From the NCBI RefSeq assembly GCF_040545425.1, contig NZ_JBEPLW010000010.1: 64,000 nt of DNA; one strand, written 5' to 3'. Source of the stretch: Bhargavaea ullalensis (GTDB taxonomy: Bacteria > Bacillota > Bacilli > Bacillales_A > Planococcaceae). Below, one piece after another: positions 17,923-26,218 of the stretch. The position numbers and the translations under genes are program-made. Each line of letters starts with the position of its first letter. The stretch's first letter is position 1. The notes under the pieces were generated by a model. The model was not told the DNA's origin and did no database searches. It saw only the letters and a list, made by a program, of their open reading frames with translations.

Positions 17923-19072
17923 GCGGATCGACGGCCTTGACTATTTAAGGGGATTCGCGCTGCTCGGCATTTTTGTGGCGAATATGCTGTTCTTCCACAT
18001 GCCGTACGTGTACGTCGATCCGTTCACCTGGTTCCCTTCGCTGAAGGATGAACTGTCCCATATGTGGGTCGATATTTTATTCCAGAGCAGTTTCTATCCG
18101 CTGTTTGCGATGCTGTTCGGCTACGGGATGAACATGCAGTTTGAAAAGGCGAAGGCGGCCGGCCGCCCGTTCCTGCCCATGGTTTCCAGGAGGATGGCGG
18201 TGCTGCTTGCATTCGGAATCATCCATGCTTTCCTTATCTGGCCGGGTGATATTTTGATCACCTATGCGCTCATGGGCTTTCTGCTCATGCTGATGCTCCG
18301 GCTGCCGGCCGGCGCACTGGCGGGCATCGGAGCCGGGGTCTACGTGGCGGGACTCGGCGGCCTCACGCTTCTCGTCTGGATCGGTGAGCTGCTGACGCCG
18401 GGCGGGTCGCTCGCACAGTACGCGGACATCAATGCCGTCAACAATTCGATCGCCGCTTATTCAAACGGTTCTTTCGGCCAGGTGACGGCGCAGCGGGCAG
18501 CGGACTGGATCTACATGAACAGTTCCGCGATTCCCCTTGCTCCCATTATGATTTTGCCGCTGTTCATGTTCGGAGCGGCGGCCGGAAAATGGAAACTCGT
18601 CGAAAAGGCGGGCCTTCAATGGAAGCGCTGGATCCTGCCGACGGTGGCCGGTCTGCTCGGCGGGCTTGCGCTGAAGGCGCTGCCTTACTTCACCGAATAC
18701 CGGTACACGGCCGGGACGGTCCAGGATGCGTTCGGCGGCCCGCTGTTGACCGTCGGCTACACGGGCCTCATCCTGCTGCTGCTCCGGTCGGGGCTGTTCC
18801 GCAGCGTGTTCGCGCCGGTTCGGATGGCGGGGCGGATGTCGCTCACCGTCTACATCATGCAGTCGATCATCGCCACGCTCATCTTTTATTCGTACGGACT
18901 GGGCTATTACGGCAAAGTGAGCGTCAGCACGGGGACCTGGATGGCAGTCGGCATTTTTGCCATCCAGGCGATCCTGGCCGGGCTGTACCTGCAGAAATTC
19001 AGGCAGGGCCCGCTTGAAGCGGTGTGGCGCCGGCTCACCTACGGAAAACCAGATCGTCCTTCCGTGCGCTGA
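17891..19072 (+). CDS. DUF418-family polytopic membrane protein
   Basis: The 393 residues begin at a TTG start (MTNLKPTASAERIDGLDYL) inside the addA 3' end, with GGGGGGAT just upstream. The RIDGLDYLRGFALLGIFVANM opening and about ten membrane helices fit the YeiB/DUF418 family, whose C-terminal half carries the DUF418 domain. The function of the family is unknown; export or acyl-transfer roles are only suggested. The 32-base overlap suggests co-transcription with addBA, not a shared function. Confidence 0.75.
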   Translation: MTNLKPTASAERIDGLDYLRGFALLGIFVANMLFFHMPYVYVDPFTWFPSLKDELSHMWVDILFQSSFYPLFAMLFGYGMNMQFEKAKAAGRPFLPMVSRRMAVLLAFGIIHAFLIWPGDILITYALMGFLLMLMLRLPAGALAGIGAGVYVAGLGGLTLLVWIGELLTPGGSLAQYADINAVNNSIAAYSNGSFGQVTAQRAADWIYMNSSAIPLAPIMILPLFMFGAAAGKWKLVEKAGLQWKRWILPTVAGLLGGLALKALPYFTEYRYTAGTVQDAFGGPLLTVGYTGLILLLLRSGLFRSVFAPVRMAGRMSLTVYIMQSIIATLIFYSYGLGYYGKVSVSTGTWMAVGIFAIQAILAGLYLQKFRQGPLEAVWRRLTYGKPDRPSVR

Positions 19073-19158
19073 ATCCGTTTTAAAGAAAAAAGGGATTCCG
19101 GCGCTCCGTGTCGTACTTTATCAAGATACGAAATCTCATGACGAAAGGATGGCCAACC

Positions 19159-20061
19159 ATGAAATTATTGTCGTTCCGCTATGGCGGGGAGCAACTGTTC
19201 GGCCCGAAAGTGAAAAAGGAAGAGGCGGTCTGGGATGTGATCGCCATCCGGGAGGAACTCGGAGGGGAATCCGGCTTCCCGGATCACCTCATCGACGGCG
19301 TTGCGGGCGGCATGGAATTCGTCGAACAGATCCGCAAGCTCGTCAGCCGAGCGGAGTCGTCGGGCCGCAGCGAAGAATTCAAGCGTTCGTTCGATGAGAT
19401 CGAATGGCTGGCCCCGATTCCGAGAACGCCGAAAAATGTTATCTGCATCGGGAAGAACTACGCCGACCATGCAGCGGAAATGGGAGCGGAGCGTCCGCCG
19501 GAAAAACTGGTCGTGTTCACGAAGGCCCCGACTGCGATCGCCGCTGATGAATCCGAGCTGCCTGTCCATGCGGACCTGACGGAAAGCTATGATTACGAAG
19601 GCGAACTGGCCGTCATCATCGGAAAAGGCGGCAGGAACATCAACAAGGCACTTGCATTCGACCATATTTTCGGATATTCGATTGCGAACGACCTGACCGC
19701 CCGTGACGTCCAGGCCGCGCATGTTCAATATTTCCTCGGCAAGAGCCTGGATCAGTCCTGCCCGATGGGACCGTACATCGTCACGAAAGACGAAATTCCG
19801 GATCCGCAAAATCTGTCGCTTGTCACAAAAGTGAACGACGAAGTGCGGCAGAACGGCCATACACGCGACATGATCTTCCCGATCGATGAACTGATCGCCC
19901 AAGTTTCAACGTATGTCACACTCGAGCCCGGCGACGTGATTTTGACGGGGACTCCTGCGGGCGTCGGCAAAGGAATGAACCCGCCGAAATTCCTGAAGGC
20001 CGGTGACACAGTGAAGGTGTCTGTCGAAGGAATCGGCACGCTTTCCAACACCTTCGCCTGA
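19159..20061 (+). CDS. yisK: Fumarylacetoacetate hydrolase-family protein, YisK-like
   Basis: The 300-residue protein has a YisK-type N-terminal domain and a C-terminal FAH fold (about 95-300). Metal-binding signatures include YDYEGELAVIIGKGG with acidic ligands, and IGKNYADHAAEM at the domain entry. The C-terminus has GDVILTGTPAGVG. Relatives are oxaloacetate decarboxylases or acylpyruvate hydrolases, and B. subtilis YisK also associates with the Mbl cytoskeleton (literature memory). ATG 19159 follows GAAAGGATGG; upstream in-frame starts add residues not seen in the family. yisL follows as in B. subtilis. Confidence 0.85.
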   Translation: MKLLSFRYGGEQLFGPKVKKEEAVWDVIAIREELGGESGFPDHLIDGVAGGMEFVEQIRKLVSRAESSGRSEEFKRSFDEIEWLAPIPRTPKNVICIGKNYADHAAEMGAERPPEKLVVFTKAPTAIAADESELPVHADLTESYDYEGELAVIIGKGGRNINKALAFDHIFGYSIANDLTARDVQAAHVQYFLGKSLDQSCPMGPYIVTKDEIPDPQNLSLVTKVNDEVRQNGHTRDMIFPIDELIAQVSTYVTLEPGDVILTGTPAGVGKGMNPPKFLKAGDTVKVSVEGIGTLSNTFA

Positions 20062-20131
20062 CCTTGCCGCTCGAATGCGCAGGAAAGCTATGGTAGGATA
20101 GAAGAGCAATCATAGTAAATGAGGTGACAAG

Positions 20132-20503
20132 TTGGGCGTACTCACGGATACTACACATCTCCACATTTTCACATGGGTGGTCGGGATTATTCTATTTCTG
20201 ATCGCTGCCATCATGGCAAAGGGATCGAAGGGACGCAAAATCGTTCACATGGTGCTTCGGCTGTTCTACATCCTGATCATTGTGACGGGGGCATTCTTGT
20301 TCTTTAAATGGTCCAGTTCCGACTCGATGCTGTACGGCATCAAGTTCCTGATGGGCATCCTGACGATTGGTTTCATGGAAATGACACTCGTCCGGCAGAA
20401 CAAAAACAAGCCGGTCACAGTCATGTGGATCCTGTTCTTCATCAGCCTTCTCGTAACCATGTTCCTCGGCTTCAAACTGCCGATGGGCATGAAGTTCTTC
20501 TGA
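20132..20503 (+). CDS. yisL: YisL family membrane protein (UPF0344/DUF1516)
   Basis: The 123-residue protein has four membrane helices (HIFTWVVGIILFLIAAIM; the MVLRLFYILIIVTGAF run; and two more) and a short basic loop. This pattern, with the yisK neighbour, identifies the DUF1516 family, of unknown function. It starts at TTG 20132 behind GAGGTGA (20121-20127). A terminator follows directly. Confidence 0.82.
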   Translation: MGVLTDTTHLHIFTWVVGIILFLIAAIMAKGSKGRKIVHMVLRLFYILIIVTGAFLFFKWSSSDSMLYGIKFLMGILTIGFMEMTLVRQNKNKPVTVMWILFFISLLVTMFLGFKLPMGMKFF

Positions 20504-20510
20504 TGGATGG

Positions 20511-20552
20511 AAAACCCCGGAAGCGGCGATTGCGCCGTTTCCGGGGTTTTGT
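20511..20552 (+). terminator. Terminator after yisL
   Basis: AAAACCCCGGAA pairs with TTCCGGGGTTTT around a GCGGCGATTGCGCC inner hairpin, ending TTTTGTTT. Confidence 0.85.
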
Positions 20553-20677
20553 TTGATCAAAGGGAATTCGCTGCGGGCGGAGGGAGGGAGGGAGGGGCGT
20601 CGCGCCGAAGGATCGGTTCTCAATCGTGTCCGAAAAAGCGTGTCAACTCCATCAGTCGAATCACTCCTCCATGAATC

Positions 20678-20782
20678 CACTCACCCCGGCAATGCGCTCA
20701 CTCACAAGGCGTATGATTCCACTCACCGCAGCAACGCGCTCACTCACAGCCCCTATGATTCCACTCTCCTCGGCACCAACAC
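20678..20782. repeat. Array D: five 21-base units, core CACTCAC
   Basis: The core CACTCAC starts at 20678, 20699, 20720, 20741 and 20762 (the last is CACTCTC), an exact 21-base step. The bases between alternate: units ending ATGCGCT or ACGCGCT switch with units ending TATGATTC, so a 42-base higher-order period is present. The flanks (20553-20677 and 20783-20940) hold a GGAGGGAGGGAGG purine run near 20580 but no credible gene. Confidence 0.85.
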
Positions 20783-20953
20783 GGATAGTGCCCAGAAAGT
20801 GTTTAATTCCATTACCCGCTCTCACTCAGTCTGCTCAAACTGTGCTCTGAGCGGGCTGCTGCTCAACGCTTTACCTGCCTGTCTCCCAGTTTCTTCTGAA
20901 TGAAATTACACAGAGAACTAGACACTGTCTGGGACTCCCGTGGGCGTGGGCGA

Positions 20954-21229
20954 GTCGTACGGATGCGGCGTTGAACCGTACGGATCGGGGTTTGAGTCGT
21001 ACGCATTGATGCTCTCGTGGGCGAGTCGTACGGGTTAGGCTCTGAGTCGTACGGATGCGGCGTTGAACCGTACGGATCGGGGGTTGAGTCGTACGCATTG
21101 ATGCTCCGGTGGGCGAGTCGTACGGGTTAGGCTCTGAGTCGTACGGATGCGGCGTTGAACCGTACGGATCGGGGGTTGAGTCGTACGCATTGATGCTCCG
21201 GTGGGCGAGTCGTATGAATCGGCACTTTG
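20954..21229. repeat. Array E: GTCGTACGG units in a 92-base higher-order repeat
   Basis: The core GTCGTAC (or ACCGTAC) occurs twelve times, at 20954, 20975, 20996, 21025, 21046, 21067, 21088, 21117, 21138, 21159, 21180 and 21209. Steps are 21, 21, 21 then 29, giving a 92-base higher-order unit; the copies starting at 21025 and 21117 are nearly identical. CGTACG inside the core is itself palindromic. The minus strand stays open with a seven-residue Arg-Thr-Thr-rich periodicity, an automatic result of a 21-base period, so it is not called as a gene. Confidence 0.9.
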
Positions 21230-21294
21230 GACGGACGGATTCATTCTCATGAACGCCTGGGTGGCCGGGCTCTTCACATTTCTGACGAATTTCG

Positions 21295-21325
21295 CCTGAA
21301 TTCCCGCCGGTGCCGGGAATTCAGG
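21295..21325. promoter_or_regulatory. Perfect 12-bp inverted repeat upstream of the GH13-like gene
   Basis: CCTGAATTCCCG (21295-21306) and CGGGAATTCAGG (21314-21325) are exact complements around a 7-base loop. No T-run follows, so it is more like an operator or structured leader than a terminator. A TAAAAT-like -10 element lies about 20 bases further on. Confidence 0.5.
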
Positions 21326-21386
21326 TCGCGGGGCTGTCCGGGGAGTGATAAAATAACGGGTGACGGCAACAGAGGAGGCACTTGTT

Positions 21387-22829
21387 TTGATCAAAAAATC
21401 ATTGGCGGCTTTGTCCGCAGCAATATTCATCGGGACTGCCGGCTGGGTTCCGGCAGCTTCAGCAGCAGGTGACCCGGTTCTGGATGACAGCATATATGAC
21501 ACGCTCGTCGACCGGTTCTTCAATGGCTCGACGGCCAATGACCGGGACGTGGACCCGGCCGATCCGAAGGCATTCTCAGGCGGCGATTTCGAGGGGCTGC
21601 TCAAAAAACAGGACTACATCCATTCGATGGGCTTCAATGCCGTCTCAATCGGACCGGTCTTCTCGACAGACACCTATGACGGACGAAGGGTTCTGGACTA
21701 CGGAACGATCGAGGACCGGTTCGGTACGGAGGAGGAACTGACCGGGCTGGTCGGCAAGTACCACAAAAAGGACATGCGTCTGTTTGCGGACTTTCCGCTT
21801 GGCGGCGCCAGTGCCAACCACGTCTGGACAGCCGACCACGATGACTGGGCGATCGATGCCGGCGACGGGACCGTCAACTGGGACTATGACAATCCGGAAG
21901 TGAAGGAAGCGCTGATCGATGCGGCGGTTTCATTTGTCAAAAAGACCGGGATTGACGGTCTTCGTCTCACTCATTTCGGAGATGCAGACAAGGGCTTTTT
22001 GAATGACTTGATCAAAGCCTTGAAATCTGAAAACGGGGATCTGCTCGTTTTCTCGGACGCCCCGTCCGATGCAAACTTCGATCTGATCTTCAACGAGGAA
22101 GAAAGCTCCGTGCTTCGGGAAACATTCTCTGAAGTGGATCCGGATTCGGACGGACTGAATCACACGGAGATGACCGAACCGCCGAGCCTGCTGTTTTTTG
22201 ACACGCTGGAAGGCGACCGGTTCACGGCCGAGATGGTGGAAAAGCGGATGTTCCCGCCGACCCGCTGGAAAATCGCAGCAACCGCACTGCTGACGCTCCC
22301 AGGCGTTCCGATCATGACATACGGCTCGGAAACGGCCGTGACGGGGACCGGTCAGCACGGAAACCATCCGAACCATGACTTTAAATCCGACGAAGACCTG
22401 ATCGATCATATTACCAATGTCAACGAACTGAGGAACCAGTCCGAGACTCTTCGCAGCGGGAAATTTGAAATGCTGTACAATGAAGACGGAATGATCGTCT
22501 ACAAGCGGTTCACGGATGATGAAACGTGGATCATCGCGCTGAACAACACGAGCGAGACGCAGCGGATCGACATTTCCGAAGAACAGGCGGGCGGTGCAGG
22601 GAAAACGCTCCGGGCGCTGTTCGGCAATGACCTCGTCCGCCAGACTGAAAACGGCTCTTACCGGGTCGTGCTTGACCGGGAAACGGCAGACATGTTCATC
22701 GTGGAAGAAGACAAGGGCCTGAACATCCCGTATATCATCGCGGCCATCCTCGTCTATACAATCTTCCTCCTGTTCATCTGGCAGGTCTGGCGCAAGGGCC
22801 GCCAGCGCCGCACGGAAGGCTCCAAATAA
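21387..22829 (+). CDS. GH13 alpha-amylase-fold protein, membrane-anchored, catalytic residues missing
   Basis: The 480 residues have a signal peptide (MIKKSLAALSAAIFIG), a GH13 barrel beginning DSIYDTLVDRFFNGS, and a C-terminal anchor (IPYIIAAILVYTIFLLFIW) with a basic tail. The enzyme would face outward. Region I keeps an Asp and Asn-His (FADFPLGGASANH). Region II reads GLRLTHFGD where active enzymes have GfRlDavk, so the nucleophile Asp is Thr. Region III (LLVFSDAPSD) lacks GE, and region IV (FFDTLEGDRF) lacks the HD pair. It is therefore probably not a hydrolase and may bind glycans. It starts at TTG 21387, 8 bases after GGAGG. Confidence 0.8.
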   Translation: MIKKSLAALSAAIFIGTAGWVPAASAAGDPVLDDSIYDTLVDRFFNGSTANDRDVDPADPKAFSGGDFEGLLKKQDYIHSMGFNAVSIGPVFSTDTYDGRRVLDYGTIEDRFGTEEELTGLVGKYHKKDMRLFADFPLGGASANHVWTADHDDWAIDAGDGTVNWDYDNPEVKEALIDAAVSFVKKTGIDGLRLTHFGDADKGFLNDLIKALKSENGDLLVFSDAPSDANFDLIFNEEESSVLRETFSEVDPDSDGLNHTEMTEPPSLLFFDTLEGDRFTAEMVEKRMFPPTRWKIAATALLTLPGVPIMTYGSETAVTGTGQHGNHPNHDFKSDEDLIDHITNVNELRNQSETLRSGKFEMLYNEDGMIVYKRFTDDETWIIALNNTSETQRIDISEEQAGGAGKTLRALFGNDLVRQTENGSYRVVLDRETADMFIVEEDKGLNIPYIIAAILVYTIFLLFIWQVWRKGRQRRTEGSK

Positions 22830-22833
22830 AGAA

Positions 22834-22886
22834 AAAGCAAGGACGTCCGGCTGCATGCGCAGCAAGGCGTCCTTGCTTTCGTTTTT
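22834..22886. terminator. Bidirectional terminator between convergent genes
   Basis: AAAGCAAGGACG and CGTCCTTGCTTT pair exactly around a GC-rich loop. T-rich tails occur on both strands, serving the GH13-like gene (plus) and the CoA-disulfide-reductase-like gene (minus). Confidence 0.8.
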
Positions 22887-22905
22887 ATGTTCTTAGGCCG
22901 CCGCT

Positions 22906-24246
22906 TTATTGTCCCGGACGGTCCATCGATTTGTATCCGGCCATATTGACGGGGTCTTTCGGCGAACTGTAGGCCGGAGAGTAGGCGATTTCGATGGCGG
23001 CCAGGTCATCCATCGTCAGCCGTCCGCGGATGGCGGTCGCGATGATGTCGATGCGCTTGTCCGCGCCTTTCTCGCCAACCGCCTGTGCGCCGAGGATGGC
23101 GCGTGTGTCCGGGTCGTAATGGATTTTCAGGCGCAGTTTCCCGTTGTCCGGATAGTAGCCCGCATTGGATCGGCTTTCATGGACGATCGTTTCATACCGC
23201 ATGTTTTCTTCGTCGAGCATCTTCTCCGACAGGCCGGTCATGCCGGCGGTGAGGGAGAAGAGCTTGGTGATCGAGGTGCCGAGGAGGCCGTCCATTTCAG
23301 TGGTTCCGCCCGCAATGTGGCCGGCCGCAATGAACGCTTGCCGGTGTGCGGCCCACGCGAGCGGGACGCGCTTCGGCTTGCCGGTGAACCAGTCCCGGCC
23401 TTCCGCCGCATCTCCGATCGCATAGATGTCCGGATCGCTCGTCCTCATGAACGGATCTGTTTCGATGCCGCCTGTCGGCCCGATGCCGAGGCCCGCTTCT
23501 TCCGCAAGGCGCGTGTTCGGCTCCAGGCCGACCGCGGCTGCAATGAAGTCGACTTCAATCTCCGTGCCGTCGTCAAGCGACACCGTGCCGCTGTCCACCG
23601 AGCACACTTCCTTGCCCAGGTGGAGGGTCACACCGTTCTTTTCCATCTCCTCTTCGAGCAGGCCGCTCATGTCCGGATCTGCGATCGGCATGATCCGGCC
23701 GTTGTGCTCGATGAGATCGGTGATGATGCCGAGGCTGCGAAAGTTTTCCGCCAGTTCCACGCCGATGAACCCGCCGCCGATGACGAGTCCGCGCCTCGGC
23801 TTTTCACTTTCAAGGTAGTCCTCGAAATTGACCATGTCGCCGAAATGGCGGAGAGTGAAGATCGGGATGGAAGGCGAGCCCGGAATCTCGGGATTACGGG
23901 CCGATCCGCCGGGGGACAGGACGAGCTTGTCGTAGTGCAGGGTCTCTGTTTCGCCTGTCACGATATTCCGGACGAGGACGCTCCGGCTTCGGCGGTCGAT
24001 TTCAAGGGCTTCATGGCGAAGGCGGACGTCGATGGACTTCTTGTCCCAAAATTGTTCCGGAGTCACCGAAACGAGCGAATCCATGCTGTCGACAAGGCCG
24101 CCGAGCACATACGGCATCCCGCAGGTTGCGAATCCCATCCGGCTGTCTTTTCCGATCACTGTGATGCGTGCGTCAGGCAGGAACCTGCGCAGCTGCGAGG
24201 AAACGGTCGCCCCTCCCGCGACCGCTCCGATGACGATGATGTCCAT
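22906..24246 (-). CDS. FAD-dependent CoA-disulfide reductase-like oxidoreductase
   Basis: The 446-residue flavoprotein opens with the FAD dinucleotide fold MDIIVIGAVAGGATVSSQL. Its redox Cys lies in GFATCGMPYVLGG (near residue 42), the single-cysteine active site of CoA-disulfide reductase and NADH oxidase relatives. The second nucleotide fold GLVIGGGFIGVELAE and the IYAIGDAAEG FAD motif are clear, as is the C-terminal dimerisation domain. CoA-disulfide reduction fits Bacillales, which use CoA and bacillithiol, but other Coenzyme A-dependent substrates remain possible. Start 24246 is preferred over 24255 because AAGGATGAGG lies about 8 bases ahead. Confidence 0.82.
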   Translation of the reverse strand: MDIIVIGAVAGGATVSSQLRRFLPDARITVIGKDSRMGFATCGMPYVLGGLVDSMDSLVSVTPEQFWDKKSIDVRLRHEALEIDRRSRSVLVRNIVTGETETLHYDKLVLSPGGSARNPEIPGSPSIPIFTLRHFGDMVNFEDYLESEKPRRGLVIGGGFIGVELAENFRSLGIITDLIEHNGRIMPIADPDMSGLLEEEMEKNGVTLHLGKEVCSVDSGTVSLDDGTEIEVDFIAAAVGLEPNTRLAEEAGLGIGPTGGIETDPFMRTSDPDIYAIGDAAEGRDWFTGKPKRVPLAWAAHRQAFIAAGHIAGGTTEMDGLLGTSITKLFSLTAGMTGLSEKMLDEENMRYETIVHESRSNAGYYPDNGKLRLKIHYDPDTRAILGAQAVGEKGADKRIDIIATAIRGRLTMDDLAAIEIAYSPAYSSPKDPVNMAGYKSMDRPGQ

Positions 24247-24262
24247 TGGCCTCATCCTTTCG

Positions 24263-25126
24263 TCAGTTCTCTTTTTTGTCTTCGAGGTCCTGGAAAAACA
24301 GGGCGATCGTGCCCGGACCGGCGTGCGATCCGATGACCGAGCCGATCATATAGACGTCCACGGAAGCCGGATGATGAGTTTCTTCGATGATGGTTTTCAG
24401 GGCAAGCGCGGCTTCTTCATCGTCTCCGTGGCTGATCGCCACCCGCTGACGGGCCAGTCCGCTTCCGCGTTCTCCCATGAGTGCGTTCATCCGCTGGAAA
24501 ACCTTTTTCCGGCCCCGGTGCTTTTCGATCGGGACGAGCTTCCCGTCCTCGACATGAAGGAGCGGCTTGATGTTGAGCAGTCCTCCAAAGAAGGCGCTGG
24601 CTTTTGACAGGCGGCCGCCCTTTGCGAGATAGTCCAGATCCTCCACCGTGAACAGATGGACCATCCGGGATGCCATCTCCCGGATGGCTTTTGCCACTTC
24701 GTCGCGGTCCATCCCTTCATCGCGCAGTCGGGCCGCCTCGATGACGAGCAGTCCGTAACCGAGGGAAGCGCATTTCGTATCAATGATTTCAAGATCCAGC
24801 CCAGGATATTCTTCCTTCACCTGGTCGCGGATCATGACTGATGTGGAATAAGTGCCCGACAGTTCGGAAGAGAACGCGATGTAAAGTCCTTTCTCGCCGG
24901 AACGGCCGAGTGCCCGCCATTCTTCCATGAATGATTCAGGGGAGGCCTGCGAGGTTTTCGGGCGTTCGCCTTTTCGGATCCGCCTGAAAATTTCTTTGGA
25001 GTCAATCTCGACGATGTCCCTGAAGGTTTCGCCGCCGATATCCACGTGGAGCGGGATGATCTCGACTTCATGCTCCGAGAAAAACTCAAGCGGCAGGTCG
25101 GTAGCGCTGTCCGCATACAATTTCAT
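24263..25126 (-). CDS. DegV-family fatty-acid-binding protein
   Basis: The 287-residue cytosolic protein opens MKLYADSATDLPLEFF, the DegV signature, and carries TSQASPESF near residue 60. The Ser and Thr of such motifs hold the fatty-acid carboxylate in known structures. In Firmicutes FakB proteins of this family present exogenous fatty acids to the kinase FakA. Whether this is a FakB cannot be decided without a fakA gene in view. GAGGAGG precedes the start. It is followed closely by the flavoprotein gene and preceded by the Cof hydrolase, so the three may be one transcript. Confidence 0.85.
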   Translation of the reverse strand: MKLYADSATDLPLEFFSEHEVEIIPLHVDIGGETFRDIVEIDSKEIFRRIRKGERPKTSQASPESFMEEWRALGRSGEKGLYIAFSSELSGTYSTSVMIRDQVKEEYPGLDLEIIDTKCASLGYGLLVIEAARLRDEGMDRDEVAKAIREMASRMVHLFTVEDLDYLAKGGRLSKASAFFGGLLNIKPLLHVEDGKLVPIEKHRGRKKVFQRMNALMGERGSGLARQRVAISHGDDEEAALALKTIIEETHHPASVDVYMIGSVIGSHAGPGTIALFFQDLEDKKEN

Positions 25127-25138
25127 CTCATTTCCTCC

Positions 25139-25963
25139 TCAGATTCGGCTTGCCGACTTGAGCTTCAGCCGTTCTTCGAGCACGGCGGCGATGCCGTCCT
25201 CGTTGTTCGTGCCGGTCACTTCGTCCGCGATCGTCTTCAGCTCGCCGATCGCATTGCCCATCGCGACGCCGGTTCCGGCATACTCAATCATTTCCAGGTC
25301 ATTGTCCTCGTCTCCGAAAGCAATGATCCGGTCACGCGGGATACCGGCCCATTCGGCGACCGCCGACAGGCCGACCGCCTTGTTGAGGCCGTGGCGGATG
25401 ATTTCGATGACATACCACGGAGCTCCCCATCGCCGGTGGTCGACGACTTCGGCATGGACTTCGCCAAGCCGGTCGCGGATCCGGTCGGCGTCTGCCGCGT
25501 CGGGGTGGATGAGCAGGCTTGTCGGATTGTCCTTCAGATAAGAGCGGATATCTCCGACCGTGACTTTCGGATCACCCATCGTGAAAATATTGAGCAGCTT
25601 CTCGTCGTGCTGGTGGACGTAGACATCATCCTGGACTTCCGCCACGATGTTGTGGAAATTGAAGTCCTGGATGGTCTCCATCACATCGCCGACGACGGGC
25701 AGGCTGATCGGCTCGTGGATCGTCTTCCAAGAGCGGTCCTTCGGATGATGGACGAACGCGCCGTTGAAGTTGACGATCGGCAGGTCAAGGCCAAGCTGCC
25801 GGTAGTAAGGCTCGCTGGCCCGGTACGGCCGGCCCGTGGCAATCATCACCTGGTGGCCTTCGGCTTTTGCAGCCATGAGTGTCTGCTCGGTTTTCGCCGA
25901 AATGATCTTTTCATCCGTCAGCAGCGTTCCGTCCAGATCCAGTACGATCAAATGCGGTTTCAT
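25139..25963 (-). CDS. Cof-type HAD-IIB sugar-phosphate phosphatase
   Basis: The 274 residues begin MKPHLIVLDLDGTLLTDEK with the HAD nucleophile and acid pair (Asp9, Asp11). The HAD-IIB cap follows in the middle, and the C-terminal motif IAFGDEDNDLEMIEYAGTG binds magnesium. Relatives dephosphorylate sugar phosphates, FMN or pyridoxal phosphate; the substrate here is unknown. AAGGGGGAATGC precedes the ATG. It is first in the leftward set Cof-DegV-flavoprotein. Confidence 0.85.
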   Translation of the reverse strand: MKPHLIVLDLDGTLLTDEKIISAKTEQTLMAAKAEGHQVMIATGRPYRASEPYYRQLGLDLPIVNFNGAFVHHPKDRSWKTIHEPISLPVVGDVMETIQDFNFHNIVAEVQDDVYVHQHDEKLLNIFTMGDPKVTVGDIRSYLKDNPTSLLIHPDAADADRIRDRLGEVHAEVVDHRRWGAPWYVIEIIRHGLNKAVGLSAVAEWAGIPRDRIIAFGDEDNDLEMIEYAGTGVAMGNAIGELKTIADEVTGTNNEDGIAAVLEERLKLKSASRI

Positions 25964-26073
25964 CGTGCATTCCCCCTTCTTTATACTATTGAGTGTAGCC
26001 TTCCCCTTTCGATCAAGTCAAAAAAATGCCGTCCTTGGGCATCAGGGGCACTGAAAAAGGAAATGATGCTGAT

Positions 26074-26153
26074 CGGCACTCCGATATTAAACGCCATACT
26101 CCGACTTTTGATTCCATACTCCGAAATTGAGCGCCATACTCCGAAGCTTCTTA
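26074..26153. repeat. Array C: four 20-base units, core CCATACTCCGA
   Basis: Units start at 26074 (CGGCACTCCGA, degenerate), 26094, 26114 and 26134 (CCATACTCCGA), an exact 20-base step with about nine variable bases each. The array lies between the divergently transcribed Cof hydrolase and yitV genes, so it may overlap or insulate their promoters. No gene is present in 25964-26218. Confidence 0.85.
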
Positions 26154-26218
26154 TGCGTCCGGTTTGTATTTTATTCCGTGTCTGTTAGGATAAAAGAAAA
26201 AACAGGAAGTGGTTGCTG

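Noticed and set aside
20553..20903. Plus-strand 116-codon frame over array D
   Set aside because: Its apparent seven-residue repeat is a by-product of the 21-base period; codon use does not resemble the neighbouring genes.
20871..21604. Minus-strand open frames with RTTQ-type heptads over array E
   Set aside because: A 21-base repeat automatically leaves a periodic frame open. There is no ribosome site and no recognised domain.
22909..24336. 475-codon plus-strand frame opposite the flavoprotein gene
   Set aside because: The minus strand has FAD motifs and the CoA-disulfide-reductase Cys; the plus frame is rich in Arg/His/Asp without any family pattern.
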